In this document: positions 1 through 5,506 of the stretch, in pieces | Layout of the letters: each line of letters starts with the position of its first letter | Numbering within the stretch: the stretch's first letter is position 1 | Assembly: GCA_009839635.1 (NCBI GenBank) | Contig: VXPJ01000086.1 | Span: 1-5,506 of the forward strand | Source of the DNA: Pseudomonadota bacterium | GTDB taxonomy: Bacteria > Pseudomonadota > Gammaproteobacteria > UBA4575 | Direction: 5' to 3' | DNA: 5,506 nucleotides | The notes under the pieces: generated by a model | What the model saw: the letters and a program-made list of their open reading frames with translations, nothing else | Told to the model about the DNA's origin: nothing | Databases searched by the model: none | Made by a program: the position numbers and the translations under genes

Positions 1-895
1 GAAGTCCCGCGATGTTACCGCGACGGGTCAACTCGAATTCCCCGTCAATGATGGAAACATCCGTAGAGGTCCCCCCCATGTCAAAGGTCAGCAACCGTGT
101 ACACCTGACACTCGTCCCCGTGTGAAGGCTTCCCCAGAGCCCGCCCGCCGGACCTGACAACAACAGGCGTACGGCATTACGTTCTGCAGCCGCCGTGCTC
201 AGGGTCAGGCCGTCACTTTGCATGACGGCGAGCCGGGAGTCCGGCAGTGCCTCGCCAAGGCGAGACAGGTAACCCTGCATGACCGGACCCAGGTAGCTGT
301 TGATCCAGGTAGCCAGACCACGCTCGTATTCTCTGTACTCTGCAAGCACCTCGGATGAAATCGAAACGAAATAGCCCTCACCCAGCCGTGCCTTGAGCAT
401 CCTCTCAAACCGGTTGTCGACGAACGAAAACAGCAGGCAAACTGCGACTGCCTCGACATCAAGCTGATCGATGGAGTCGGCAAGTGCATCCATTTCTGCA
501 ACGGGCAGCGGCAAGACCGTATCCCCCCGAGGATCTATGCGGCCGCCGGATTCCAGGCACAACCGGGGTTCGAACAACGTGGGCTTTTCGCGGGGTGTGA
601 GGTTGTAGAGTTCCTCACGTGTCTGGCGGCCAATCAGCAGCAAGTCCTTGAAGCCATGGTTGGTGACAAACACCGTTCGTGCACCCTTGCCCTCAAGCAG
701 TGCGTTGGTAGCCACCGTGGTACCATGCACGATGTGCAGCCCGCGGGTATCAATCCCCAGCGAGGCAATGCCCCGCATGATGGCACGCTCGGGTGCCTGC
801 GGCGTGGACAGTTCCTTGTGTGTCTGCACGGATTGTCCATTAAAATAGACCAGGTCCGTAAAGGTTCCACCCGTATCGACACCTAGCAAGCGCAT
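1..895 (-). CDS. Hydantoinase/oxoprolinase family protein, HyuA-type (N-terminal 298 residues, runs off left edge)
   Basis: The minus-strand frame from ATG 895-893 is open to the window edge and gives 298 residues of a protein usually about 650-700 long, so the C-terminal half and any HyuB partner lie outside. Seen directly: GVDTGGTFTD at residues 5-14 (phosphate-1 loop of the actin-like ATPase fold), HGTTVATNALLEGKG near 58-71, EYRE-YERG near 187-193, SGPAGG at 247-252 and FDMGGTSTDVS at 271-281 (second phosphate loop). This order is characteristic of the N-terminal domain of the hydantoinase A/5-oxoprolinase family, which couples ATP hydrolysis to opening of cyclic amides such as hydantoins or 5-oxoproline; acetone carboxylase beta subunits are relatives. 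The substrate cannot be told from this half. The start is well fixed: an in-frame TGA lies at 916-914 and this is the only ATG/GTG/TTG between it and the glycine-rich loop. Shine-Dalgarno complementarity is weak. Transcription is divergent from the plus-strand genes. The run of seven Cs at 71-77 reads in frame, so no frameshift is seen. The protein should be cytoplasmic. Confidence 0.93.
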   Translation of the reverse strand, partial: MRLLGVDTGGTFTDLVYFNGQSVQTHKELSTPQAPERAIMRGIASLGIDTRGLHIVHGTTVATNALLEGKGARTVFVTNHGFKDLLLIGRQTREELYNLTPREKPTLFEPRLCLESGGRIDPRGDTVLPLPVAEMDALADSIDQLDVEAVAVCLLFSFVDNRFERMLKARLGEGYFVSISSEVLAEYREYERGLATWINSYLGPVMQGYLSRLGEALPDSRLAVMQSDGLTLSTAAAERNAVRLLLSGPAGGLWGSLHTGTSVRCTRLLTFDMGGTSTDVSIIDGEFELTRRGNIAGL

Positions 896-970
896 GAATT
901 CATTCCGGTTCAGTCAATCGGGTCATGTCTTTACAAGGACACGTAACCGGGTGCAGCAAGAGGCCATAGC
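896..970. other. Divergent intergenic region
   Basis: These 75 bp separate the HyuA-type gene (leftward) from the small ORF and chorismatase (rightward), so they should hold promoters for one or both directions. I found no convincing -35/-10 pair on either strand. The only clear signal is the AAGAGG ribosome-binding sequence at the right end. The region is somewhat more AT-rich than the flanking genes. Confidence 0.4.
958..963 (+). promoter_or_regulatory. Shine-Dalgarno site of the 55-codon ORF
   Basis: AAGAGG stands 7 nt before ATG 971, which is near-ideal spacing. It is the best ribosome-binding site I can see in the window; mutM, ggt and coaD have none that is obvious. It is the main reason to take the small ORF seriously, because this signal serves no other start codon. 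Confidence 0.55.
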
Positions 971-1138
971 ATGTCAGTTTCGGATTCTGTAGTGGTGATG
1001 CCGTGGTATTACCCGGTACAAGCGCTACCGGTCGGACAACACTTTAAACATCATTACCGGGAATTTAAAGCCGTCCTGGATACGCTTCGTGTCTTTGATT
1101 CACAAGGCCGCCTTTTGCAGGTTACAGTGTTCCCATGA
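971..1138 (+). CDS. Possible small protein of 55 residues, translationally coupled to the chorismatase
   Basis: I do not recognise this protein. The frame opens after TAA 944-946, has ATG at 971 preceded 7 nt upstream by AAGAGG, and ends at TGA 1136-1138, which overlaps the chorismatase ATG in an ATGA junction typical of translational coupling. The product is basic and aromatic-rich near its start (PWYYP at 11-15), with a His-rich stretch HFKHHYR at 24-30, a likely short helix around 31-40, and a strand-turn-strand ending RVFDSQGRLLQVTVFP. There is no signal peptide or membrane segment, so it should be cytoplasmic. Against it: third-position GC is roughly 40-45 percent by hand count, clearly below the neighbouring genes, so it may instead be a leader peptide or a non-coding 5' region with a chance frame. 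If real, likely roles are a partner of the chorismatase or a translated leader controlling it; both are inference. Confidence 0.5.
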   Translation: MSVSDSVVVMPWYYPVQALPVGQHFKHHYREFKAVLDTLRVFDSQGRLLQVTVFP

Positions 1139-2151
1139 CAGCAGGTAATCCCAAACCCGGCCACTCCGGCACAGTGCCCAGCCTAGAAGTTGCAGTCCAC
1201 GAAAGCACGGACCCGTCCATGGATGACTCAGCCCTGCTGACACACGTGCATTTCGGAAATTCCGGACAACGCCAGGCAAAGGAGTGGTCGATCAACAGCG
1301 GGCTGGAGGTTCTCCAAGGGTCAGATTTCCATTTTCAGAACTGGTATACGAGTGGCCAAGTCAGGCATGGAAAGCATGCAAACATTCAGTACATGGGGCA
1401 CCCCCAGGTACTGTTTGGCCATCTCCAGTTGGACTGTCTGGATTCCAGCGATTTCCAGGCGCTAGCCATGCAGGCCTACCAAGAAATCTACGACTGCCTG
1501 CAAAGCACCGCCTGCAATCATCTGTTGCGTACCTGGAACTACTTTCCCGGCATTACCGATCCGGCTGGAAACCAGTCGAGCCGCTACGACCTGTTTTGCA
1601 GCGGCCGCCTGCAGGCCATGCAGGCCTGCAATGCCGAGAGCAGCATCTATCCTGCCGCCACCGTGATCGGCAACCAGAACCCCTACCTGCAAATTTATTT
1701 TCTGGCGGGGGATGTTTCGGGGATTGCTGTCGAGAACCCTCGACAGACGAGCGCCTATGACTACCCGATTGCCAATGTGCAGGCACCGCCCCTGTTTTCA
1801 CGGGGAGTGCTCAAGCACTGGAGCAACTGTACTCACTTTTATGTCTCGGGCACGGCCAGCATCGTCGGACATGAAACTCGACACGTGGACGACGTTGGCG
1901 CGCAACTCAACGAATCCCTGAACAACGTAGAAACTTTGGTCGTCCACGCCAATCACAGGCATCGAACGCAACTGAACGCACAGGACGATCTGCTGTGCAT
2001 GAAAGTGTACGTGCGCCACCGCCGCGACGTGCCCCACATCCAAAGAGTGTTGGCTGCACGCTTGTCCAGCACGACGCCACGGATACTGCTGCTGGGAGAC
2101 ATGTGCCGAACCGACCTGCTGGTGGAGATCGAGGCACTCTACCAGTCCTGA
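1135..2151 (+). CDS. Chorismatase, FkbO/Hyg5/XanB2 family (chorismate hydrolase)
   Basis: This 338-residue protein matches the chorismatase family (often annotated pteridine-dependent deoxygenase-like) in length and motifs. Visible hallmarks are LRTWNYFPGI at 131-140, RYDLFCSGR at 150-158, YPAATVIGNQ at 172-181, the IAVENPRQTSAYDYP block at 197-211, SGTASIVGHETRH at 238-250 and the C-terminal DMCRTDLLVEIEA at 322-334. In the family Glu331 of that last motif corresponds to the catalytic acid, and Cys324, seven residues before it, matches the spacing of the Cys/Glu pair of Hyg5-type (hydroxybenzoate-forming) enzymes. Members cleave chorismate to pyruvate plus 3- and/or 4-hydroxybenzoate (Hyg5, XanB2) or a dihydroxycyclohexadienoate (FkbO); XanB2 feeds xanthomonadin and ubiquinone. 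The C-terminal domain has a RidA/YjgF-like fold. The start at 1135 is the only one after the in-frame TGA 1096-1098 and precedes the expected first strand near residue 17; ATG 1219 would cut it off. The gene overlaps the 55-codon ORF and lies 12 nt before mutM, so the three are probably cotranscribed. The exact product is not decidable by eye. Confidence 0.9.
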   Translation: MTAGNPKPGHSGTVPSLEVAVHESTDPSMDDSALLTHVHFGNSGQRQAKEWSINSGLEVLQGSDFHFQNWYTSGQVRHGKHANIQYMGHPQVLFGHLQLDCLDSSDFQALAMQAYQEIYDCLQSTACNHLLRTWNYFPGITDPAGNQSSRYDLFCSGRLQAMQACNAESSIYPAATVIGNQNPYLQIYFLAGDVSGIAVENPRQTSAYDYPIANVQAPPLFSRGVLKHWSNCTHFYVSGTASIVGHETRHVDDVGAQLNESLNNVETLVVHANHRHRTQLNAQDDLLCMKVYVRHRRDVPHIQRVLAARLSSTTPRILLLGDMCRTDLLVEIEALYQS

Positions 2152-2163
2152 ACCACGACCAGA

Positions 2164-2976
2164 ATGCCTGAGCTCCCGGAAGTGGAAACGACGTGTCGCG
2201 GCATCCGTCCGCATGTTGCCGGCAGAAAAATCACTGACCTTATCGTGCATCAGCGGCAGCTTCGCTGGCCGGTGCCTGGCCAGTTGAAGAGATCGTTGAA
2301 GAACCAGCAGGTGGAATCAGTCGGGCGACGCGCCAAGTACCTGCTGCTTGAAACCGGCAACGGCTGCCTCATTGTGCATCTCGGAATGTCCGGCAGTTTG
2401 CGCATCGTCGCAAACGGTGTACCGCCACAAAAGCACGACCAGGTGGATTTCGTGTTCGACAACAAGATTTTGCGATTTCATGATCCACGCCGTTTCGGAA
2501 GCATACACTGGACCCGTCAAGACCCCCTGCAGCACAAGCTGCTGCGAAACCTCGGGCCGGAACCGTTCAGCGATGCATTCAGCGGCCGTTACCTCCACGG
2601 CCGTGCTGCCTCCAGGAAGGTCAGCGTCAAGAATTTCATCATGAACAGCAGCGTAGTCGCCGGTGTAGGCAACATCTATGCCAGTGAAGCGCTTTTTCTA
2701 AGCGGCATACACCCGCAGCGAGCGGCAGGCCGCATCTCGCTGTCCCGCTATGAAAAACTGGTCGCGAACATCAGGCATGTACTGAGCACCGCCATTGAGG
2801 CCGGGGGTACCACCTTGCGCGATTTCACCCGTGAAAACGGCCGCCCCGGCTATTTCGCGCAAGAACTCAATGTCTACAACCGGGATGGGGAGCCCTGCCC
2901 GGTCTGCGGCCACCCCATCCGGCTTCGGACACTCGGCCAGCGCAGCAGTTTTTATTGCAGCCAGTGCCAGCATTGA
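2164..2976 (+). CDS. mutM: Formamidopyrimidine-DNA glycosylase (Fpg/MutM)
   Basis: MutM removes 8-oxoguanine and formamidopyrimidines from DNA and nicks the abasic site by beta,delta-elimination. The 270-residue product has the full set of family features: MPELPEVETT at the N-terminus, where Pro2 becomes the catalytic nucleophile after Met removal and Glu3 assists (this fixes the start); Lys58 in GRRAKYLLLE; Met75 in LGMSG and Arg110-Phe111 in DPRRFGS, the residues that fill the gap left by the flipped base; the helix-two-turn-helix with GVGNIYASEA at 167-176 (Asn170); and a C-terminal zinc finger with Cys245, Cys248, Cys265 and Cys268, including Arg260 on the beta-hairpin. Length equals that of the E. 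coli enzyme (269). It follows the chorismatase by 12 nt with no clear Shine-Dalgarno sequence, suggesting readthrough expression, and converges on ggt with 9 nt between stop codons. Nothing is missing or truncated. Confidence 0.98.
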   Translation: MPELPEVETTCRGIRPHVAGRKITDLIVHQRQLRWPVPGQLKRSLKNQQVESVGRRAKYLLLETGNGCLIVHLGMSGSLRIVANGVPPQKHDQVDFVFDNKILRFHDPRRFGSIHWTRQDPLQHKLLRNLGPEPFSDAFSGRYLHGRAASRKVSVKNFIMNSSVVAGVGNIYASEALFLSGIHPQRAAGRISLSRYEKLVANIRHVLSTAIEAGGTTLRDFTRENGRPGYFAQELNVYNRDGEPCPVCGHPIRLRTLGQRSSFYCSQCQH

Positions 2977-2985
2977 TGCAGGCCG

Positions 2986-4713
2986 TCACTCGCCGACCTG
3001 CGCAAGACCCAGGCCCCGAGGATCGCTGGCTGCGGTCACGCGCCCGGTCTTTCGATTCCAGATGACGGCATGCATGTCCCCGTAACTGCGGGAGGTAGTC
3101 TGCAGCGTGTGGCCCAGCCCGGCGAGTGCAGCCAGGGTGGCTGCATCGAAGGCCCCGTCTTCAAACTCGATGTGGTCCGGGACGAACTGGTGATGAAAGC
3201 GTGGCCGCGAGACCATGGCGCTCGCATCCCCGCCGCGGGCAAATTCCAGCGCCGCCAGCAACACCATGGTAATGATCCGGCTGCCACCCGGGGTTCCCAA
3301 AATCGCAACTCGCTCACCGTCATCCAGAAACGTAGGCGACATGCTTGAGAGCATGCGTTTGCCAGCCTCGATGGCATTCGCACGGTTGCCGGTCAGGCCA
3401 TACAGGTTGGAGTGTCCGGGCTTGATCGAAAAATCGTCCATTTCGTTGTTCAGCAGGATGCCCGTGCCGGGCGGCACAAATCCCGAGCCAAACGGGTAGT
3501 TGATGGAGAGCGTGGCGGCGACGTAGTTGCCCTCCCGGTCAATAACGGAAAAATGCGTGGTGTTGCGGCCCTCTGCAGGTTCACCTCCCTGCAGACCGGC
3601 CGGTTGCTTGAGATATGCGCTGCTCGGGGAAGCCTGATTCGGGTTGAAATCCGCCAGCATGCGGGTTGCATGCTGTGCCGACAAAAGACGCTGGACAGGC
3701 ACCTCGACATGGTCCGTATCCCCGAGATACCGGGCACGATCGACATATGCCCGGCGCATCACCTCGACCAGTGCATGAGTGCGCTGTGTGACTTCTATCT
3801 GTGACAGGTCCAGCAACGACAGCATGTTGAGCATCTGCATCAATACGATGCCTCCCGATGAAGGCAGCGCGGCGCTGGTGACCCTCATGTTTGCATAAGT
3901 GCCGGAAACCGGCTTTCGTTCCCGGACCCGGTATTGCGCCAGATCCTGCATCTGCCAGATTCCTCCGGCCTGCTGCACGCCCTGGACGAGCAATGCCGCC
4001 ACTTCTCCCCGATAGAATCCGTCGGCGCCCTCATCGCGGATGCGTTCCAGCACGCGGGCCAGTTGCGGTTGCCGGAGAACATAGCCGGGTTCGGGCACGC
4101 TGCCCTGCTCCAGGAAAACCGAAGTTCCTCCAGCGGTCTCGTGCAAGTGGTCGAGCACGGCCGTGGCCAGCCTTTGATAACGTGCGCTCACCTCAAAACC
4201 CTCACGGGCATGTCGGATGGCCGCGTGCAAGGTAAGATCAAGGGGAAGCCGCCCGTACCTGTCCGACAGGTGGACGAGGGCTGCAGGGAGGCCTGGGATG
4301 CCTGCAGCCAGGGGACCTACGACGGACTCTCGGGTGGGCCTGCCAGCATCATCCAGATACATGTCCTGGGTCGCTGCAAGCGGTGCCACCTCCCTTCCAT
4401 CCAGCATGATATCGCGTCCACCCGATGCCGTGTGCAACAGCCAGAAGCCGCCGCCGCCCAGCCCAGAGGCGTAGGGCTCCACCACAGCCAGACATGCGGT
4501 TACCGCTACGGCCGCATCGAAGGCGTTGCCGCCCTGACGCAGGATATCGATGCCTGCCTGAGTGGCCAGTGGATGGGCACTGGCCACGGCATAATCTGTG
4601 AGGGTAGGCCGGGATAGCGAGCTTGACAGAGCAGCTTTGTCAGTCGGGGACGTGCCACAGGAGATTGCTCCCCATGCCAGGCACATGAAGACCAGAATCC
4701 GCATTCCAGACAA
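2986..4713 (-). CDS. ggt: Gamma-glutamyltransferase (glutathione hydrolase), probable lipoprotein
   Basis: GGT cleaves the gamma-glutamyl bond of glutathione and related compounds and transfers the group to water or an amino acid, normally in the periplasm. It is made as a precursor that cuts itself before the catalytic Thr. Seen here (575 residues, TTG start): LDGREVAP with Arg107 (substrate carboxylate binder), the cleavage and nucleophile site NTTHFSVID with Thr385, NYPFGSG and LLNNEMDDFS at 421-429, a lid loop at about 433-442 with Tyr438, LSSMSPT at 455-461 and GTPGGSRI at 473-480. Predicted subunits are residues to 384 and 385-575. Length matches E. coli (580). The N-terminus is hydrophobic and ends AISC-G, with Cys19 a likely lipidation site. 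Two starts are possible: TTG 4713 or ATG 4704 (Met4). I favour ATG 4704, which gives a compact lipoprotein signal with Arg next to the Met; neither has a good Shine-Dalgarno sequence. It lies 7-16 nt after coaD, so the two are probably one operon. Confidence 0.95.
   Translation of the reverse strand: MSGMRILVFMCLAWGAISCGTSPTDKAALSSSLSRPTLTDYAVASAHPLATQAGIDILRQGGNAFDAAVAVTACLAVVEPYASGLGGGGFWLLHTASGGRDIMLDGREVAPLAATQDMYLDDAGRPTRESVVGPLAAGIPGLPAALVHLSDRYGRLPLDLTLHAAIRHAREGFEVSARYQRLATAVLDHLHETAGGTSVFLEQGSVPEPGYVLRQPQLARVLERIRDEGADGFYRGEVAALLVQGVQQAGGIWQMQDLAQYRVRERKPVSGTYANMRVTSAALPSSGGIVLMQMLNMLSLLDLSQIEVTQRTHALVEVMRRAYVDRARYLGDTDHVEVPVQRLLSAQHATRMLADFNPNQASPSSAYLKQPAGLQGGEPAEGRNTTHFSVIDREGNYVAATLSINYPFGSGFVPPGTGILLNNEMDDFSIKPGHSNLYGLTGNRANAIEAGKRMLSSMSPTFLDDGERVAILGTPGGSRIITMVLLAALEFARGGDASAMVSRPRFHHQFVPDHIEFEDGAFDAATLAALAGLGHTLQTTSRSYGDMHAVIWNRKTGRVTAASDPRGLGLAQVGE
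4648..4704 (-). other. Predicted lipoprotein signal peptide and lipobox of GGT
   Basis: Counting from ATG 4704, an Arg is followed by about 12 hydrophobic residues (ILVFMCLAWGAI) and then S-C at the predicted signal peptidase II site, with Cys16 (Cys19 from TTG) as the lipidated residue and Gly at +2. The lipobox AISC is acceptable but not canonical (Leu at -3 is more usual). The +2 Gly does not suggest inner-membrane retention. A Ser/Thr-rich linker of about 20 residues precedes the folded domain, as is common in lipoproteins. The span given extends a few residues past the cysteine. Confidence 0.55.
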
Positions 4714-4720
4714 AAGGGTT

Positions 4721-5206
4721 TCAGCCAGCCAGCTTGGTTTGCAAGGCCTTGACTACCGGAGGGGAAACAAACCGGGACACGTCGCCACCGAGACTTGCAA
4801 TCTCGCGCACCAGGCTCGAGGAGATAAAGGTATGTTCTTCCGAGGGTGTCATGAAAATGGTCTCAAACTGATCGTCCAGCCGGCGGTTCATGCTGGCCAG
4901 TTGGAATTCAAATTCGAAGTCCGAAACCGCACGCAACCCTCGCAAGATGGCCTTGGCTCCTTGCTGGCGTGCAAAATCCACCAGCAGGCCGTCAAAGCCG
5001 TGCACCTTCGCATTAGGGATCCTTGCCAGCGACTGCTGAGCAAGCTCGACCCGTTCGGTCAGATCAAAAAACGGCTGTTTGCCGCCGCCCCGGACTGCAA
5101 CACCCACGACCACGCTGTCAAACAGGACACAGGCCCGGCGGACCAGGTCTGTATGACCGTTGGTAATCGGGTCAAAGGTGCCCGGATAGACTGCTACGAG
5201 TGCCAT
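4721..5206 (-). CDS. coaD: Phosphopantetheine adenylyltransferase (PPAT)
   Basis: CoaD transfers AMP from ATP to 4'-phosphopantetheine to give dephospho-CoA, the penultimate step of coenzyme A synthesis, in the cytoplasm. The 161-residue product is full length (family about 160). Visible features: YPGTFDPITNGHTDL at 7-21 with Thr10 and His18 of the T/HxGH nucleotidyltransferase signature, Lys43 in GGGKQPF, RGLRAVSDFEFE at 89-100 with Arg89 and Arg92 for phosphate binding, FMTPSEEHTFISSS at 118-131 and SLVREIA at 131-137, the ATP-binding motif. The start is certain: in-frame TAG at 5218-5216 lies just upstream with no other start codon after it. No Shine-Dalgarno sequence precedes it, but an extended -10 element lies there (listed separately). 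It is 45 nt after rsmD, a common pairing, and 7-16 nt before ggt. Confidence 0.98.
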   Translation of the reverse strand: MALVAVYPGTFDPITNGHTDLVRRACVLFDSVVVGVAVRGGGKQPFFDLTERVELAQQSLARIPNAKVHGFDGLLVDFARQQGAKAILRGLRAVSDFEFEFQLASMNRRLDDQFETIFMTPSEEHTFISSSLVREIASLGGDVSRFVSPPVVKALQTKLAG

Positions 5207-5212
5207 GCGCGG

Positions 5213-5221
5213 ATTCTAGCA
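5213..5221 (-). promoter_or_regulatory. Candidate extended -10 promoter of coaD-ggt
   Basis: On the minus strand the sequence TGCTAGAAT fits an extended -10 element (TGn followed by a hexamer with five of six matches to TATAAT). No -35 is seen 17 nt upstream (GGGGCG), which is tolerated by extended -10 promoters. With usual spacing, transcription would start at or next to the A of the coaD ATG at 5206, giving a leaderless or nearly leaderless message. A chance match is possible. Confidence 0.3.
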
Positions 5222-5251
5222 TGAAGCGATCCCGGCGCCCCCGGGGCTCTG

Positions 5252-5506
5252 TCACATGATTTCATCTTCCAGCGCATACAGCTGGTAGCGCACCTGTCCT
5301 GCCGTTTTCTCGCGGATGCAGTCCAGGGAACCCGGGAATTCCAGAATCCTATCTGTCGGGGATTCCACATAGACCCGGGCGGGCGGGCGCACCAGCCGGC
5401 GAGTGACCAGCACCGGCAATACCTGCCGGTCCAGATCTGTTGCAAAAGGAGGATCGAGAAACACGATATCAAACGGCTCTCTTGCCTGCCGCACATAGTC
5501 CAGTGC
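5252..5506 (-). CDS. rsmD: 16S rRNA (guanine966-N2)-methyltransferase RsmD, C-terminal 84 residues
   Basis: RsmD methylates G966 of 16S rRNA using S-adenosylmethionine during assembly of the 30S subunit. Only the C-terminal part is present; the gene enters from the right edge (ALDYVRQARE) and ends at TGA 5254-5252. The telling segment is FDIVFLDPPF at visible residues 12-21, the catalytic DPPF motif in the family's usual setting, followed by a helix and a strand VYVESP at 45-50. About 84 of the roughly 190-200 family residues are visible, so the SAM-binding N-terminal half lies outside. GTG and ATG codons near the edge are internal, not starts. Position immediately before coaD supports the assignment, since rsmD-coaD pairs are common in bacteria. 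The 45-nt gap to coaD contains a CCCCGGGG palindrome but no T-rich terminator. Confidence 0.93.
   Translation of the reverse strand, partial: ALDYVRQAREPFDIVFLDPPFATDLDRQVLPVLVTRRLVRPPARVYVESPTDRILEFPGSLDCIREKTAGQVRYQLYALEDEIM

Noticed and set aside
71..77. Run of seven Cs in the HyuA-type gene, a possible frameshift site
   Set aside because: The run reads through in frame as FDMGGTSTDVS, exactly the expected family motif, so no frameshift is present.
1465..1627. 13-bp direct repeat GCCATGCAGGCCT at 1465 and 1615
   Set aside because: Both copies encode Ala-Met-Gln-Ala within conserved parts of the chorismatase. There are only two copies with unrelated flanks, so no mobile element or array is indicated.
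1798..2250. Minus-strand open frame of 150 codons opposite the chorismatase and start of mutM
   Set aside because: It is the complement of conserved chorismatase and MutM coding sequence and has no recognisable motif.
2977..2999. Possible hairpin GCAGG/CCTGC near the mutM and ggt stop codons
   Set aside because: The stem is only 5 bp with a 14-nt loop and no T-rich tail, too weak for an intrinsic terminator.
3934..4617. Long plus-strand open frame (227 codons) opposite ggt
   Set aside because: It lies wholly antisense to a clear GGT with all catalytic motifs, and its translation shows no recognisable domain. GC-rich codon bias opens such antisense frames.
4598..5224. Plus-strand open frame of 208 codons across the coaD/ggt junction
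   Set aside because: It is antisense to coaD and the start of ggt, both certain genes, and no family motif is visible.
5238..5247. GC-rich palindrome CCCCGGGG between rsmD and coaD as a terminator
   Set aside because: There is no loop and no following T tract on either strand, and the gap is only 45 nt in a probable operon.

Overview
The window reads as a GC-rich proteobacterial chromosome segment, most likely gammaproteobacterial. It is densely packed with short intergenic gaps and shows no mobile element, CRISPR array, tRNA or rRNA. The order rsmD, coaD, ggt facing mutM resembles a neighbourhood I recall from Pseudomonas-like genomes, where a small ferredoxin gene usually sits between coaD and ggt; here it is absent. 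The organism cannot be fixed more precisely from this window.

Layout from left to right. A minus-strand HyuA-type hydantoinase/oxoprolinase gene starts at 895 and runs off the left edge. After a 75-bp divergent gap, a plus-strand series begins: a possible 55-codon gene (971-1138) with a good Shine-Dalgarno sequence, an overlapping (ATGA) chorismatase of the FkbO/Hyg5/XanB2 family (1135-2151), and mutM 12 nt later (2164-2976). mutM converges on a minus-strand series with only 9 nt between stop codons: ggt (2986-4713 or 4704), coaD (4721-5206) and the C-terminal part of rsmD (5252 to the right edge).

Functionally, rsmD (16S rRNA methylation), coaD (coenzyme A synthesis) and mutM (8-oxoguanine repair) are housekeeping genes. 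ggt encodes a probable periplasmic, lipid-anchored gamma-glutamyltransferase acting on glutathione and other gamma-glutamyl compounds. The chorismatase is the accessory element: it would hydrolyse chorismate to pyruvate plus a hydroxybenzoate or a dihydroxycyclohexadienoate, feeding ubiquinone, an aryl-polyene/xanthomonadin-like pigment or another aromatic product. No pigment, polyketide or ubiquinone gene is visible to decide between these.

The points most worth a second look are the unannotated 55-codon ORF coupled to the chorismatase, the placement of a chorismatase directly in front of mutM, and an extended -10 promoter that would give coaD a leaderless transcript. I see no clear evidence of a wholly new multi-gene system.
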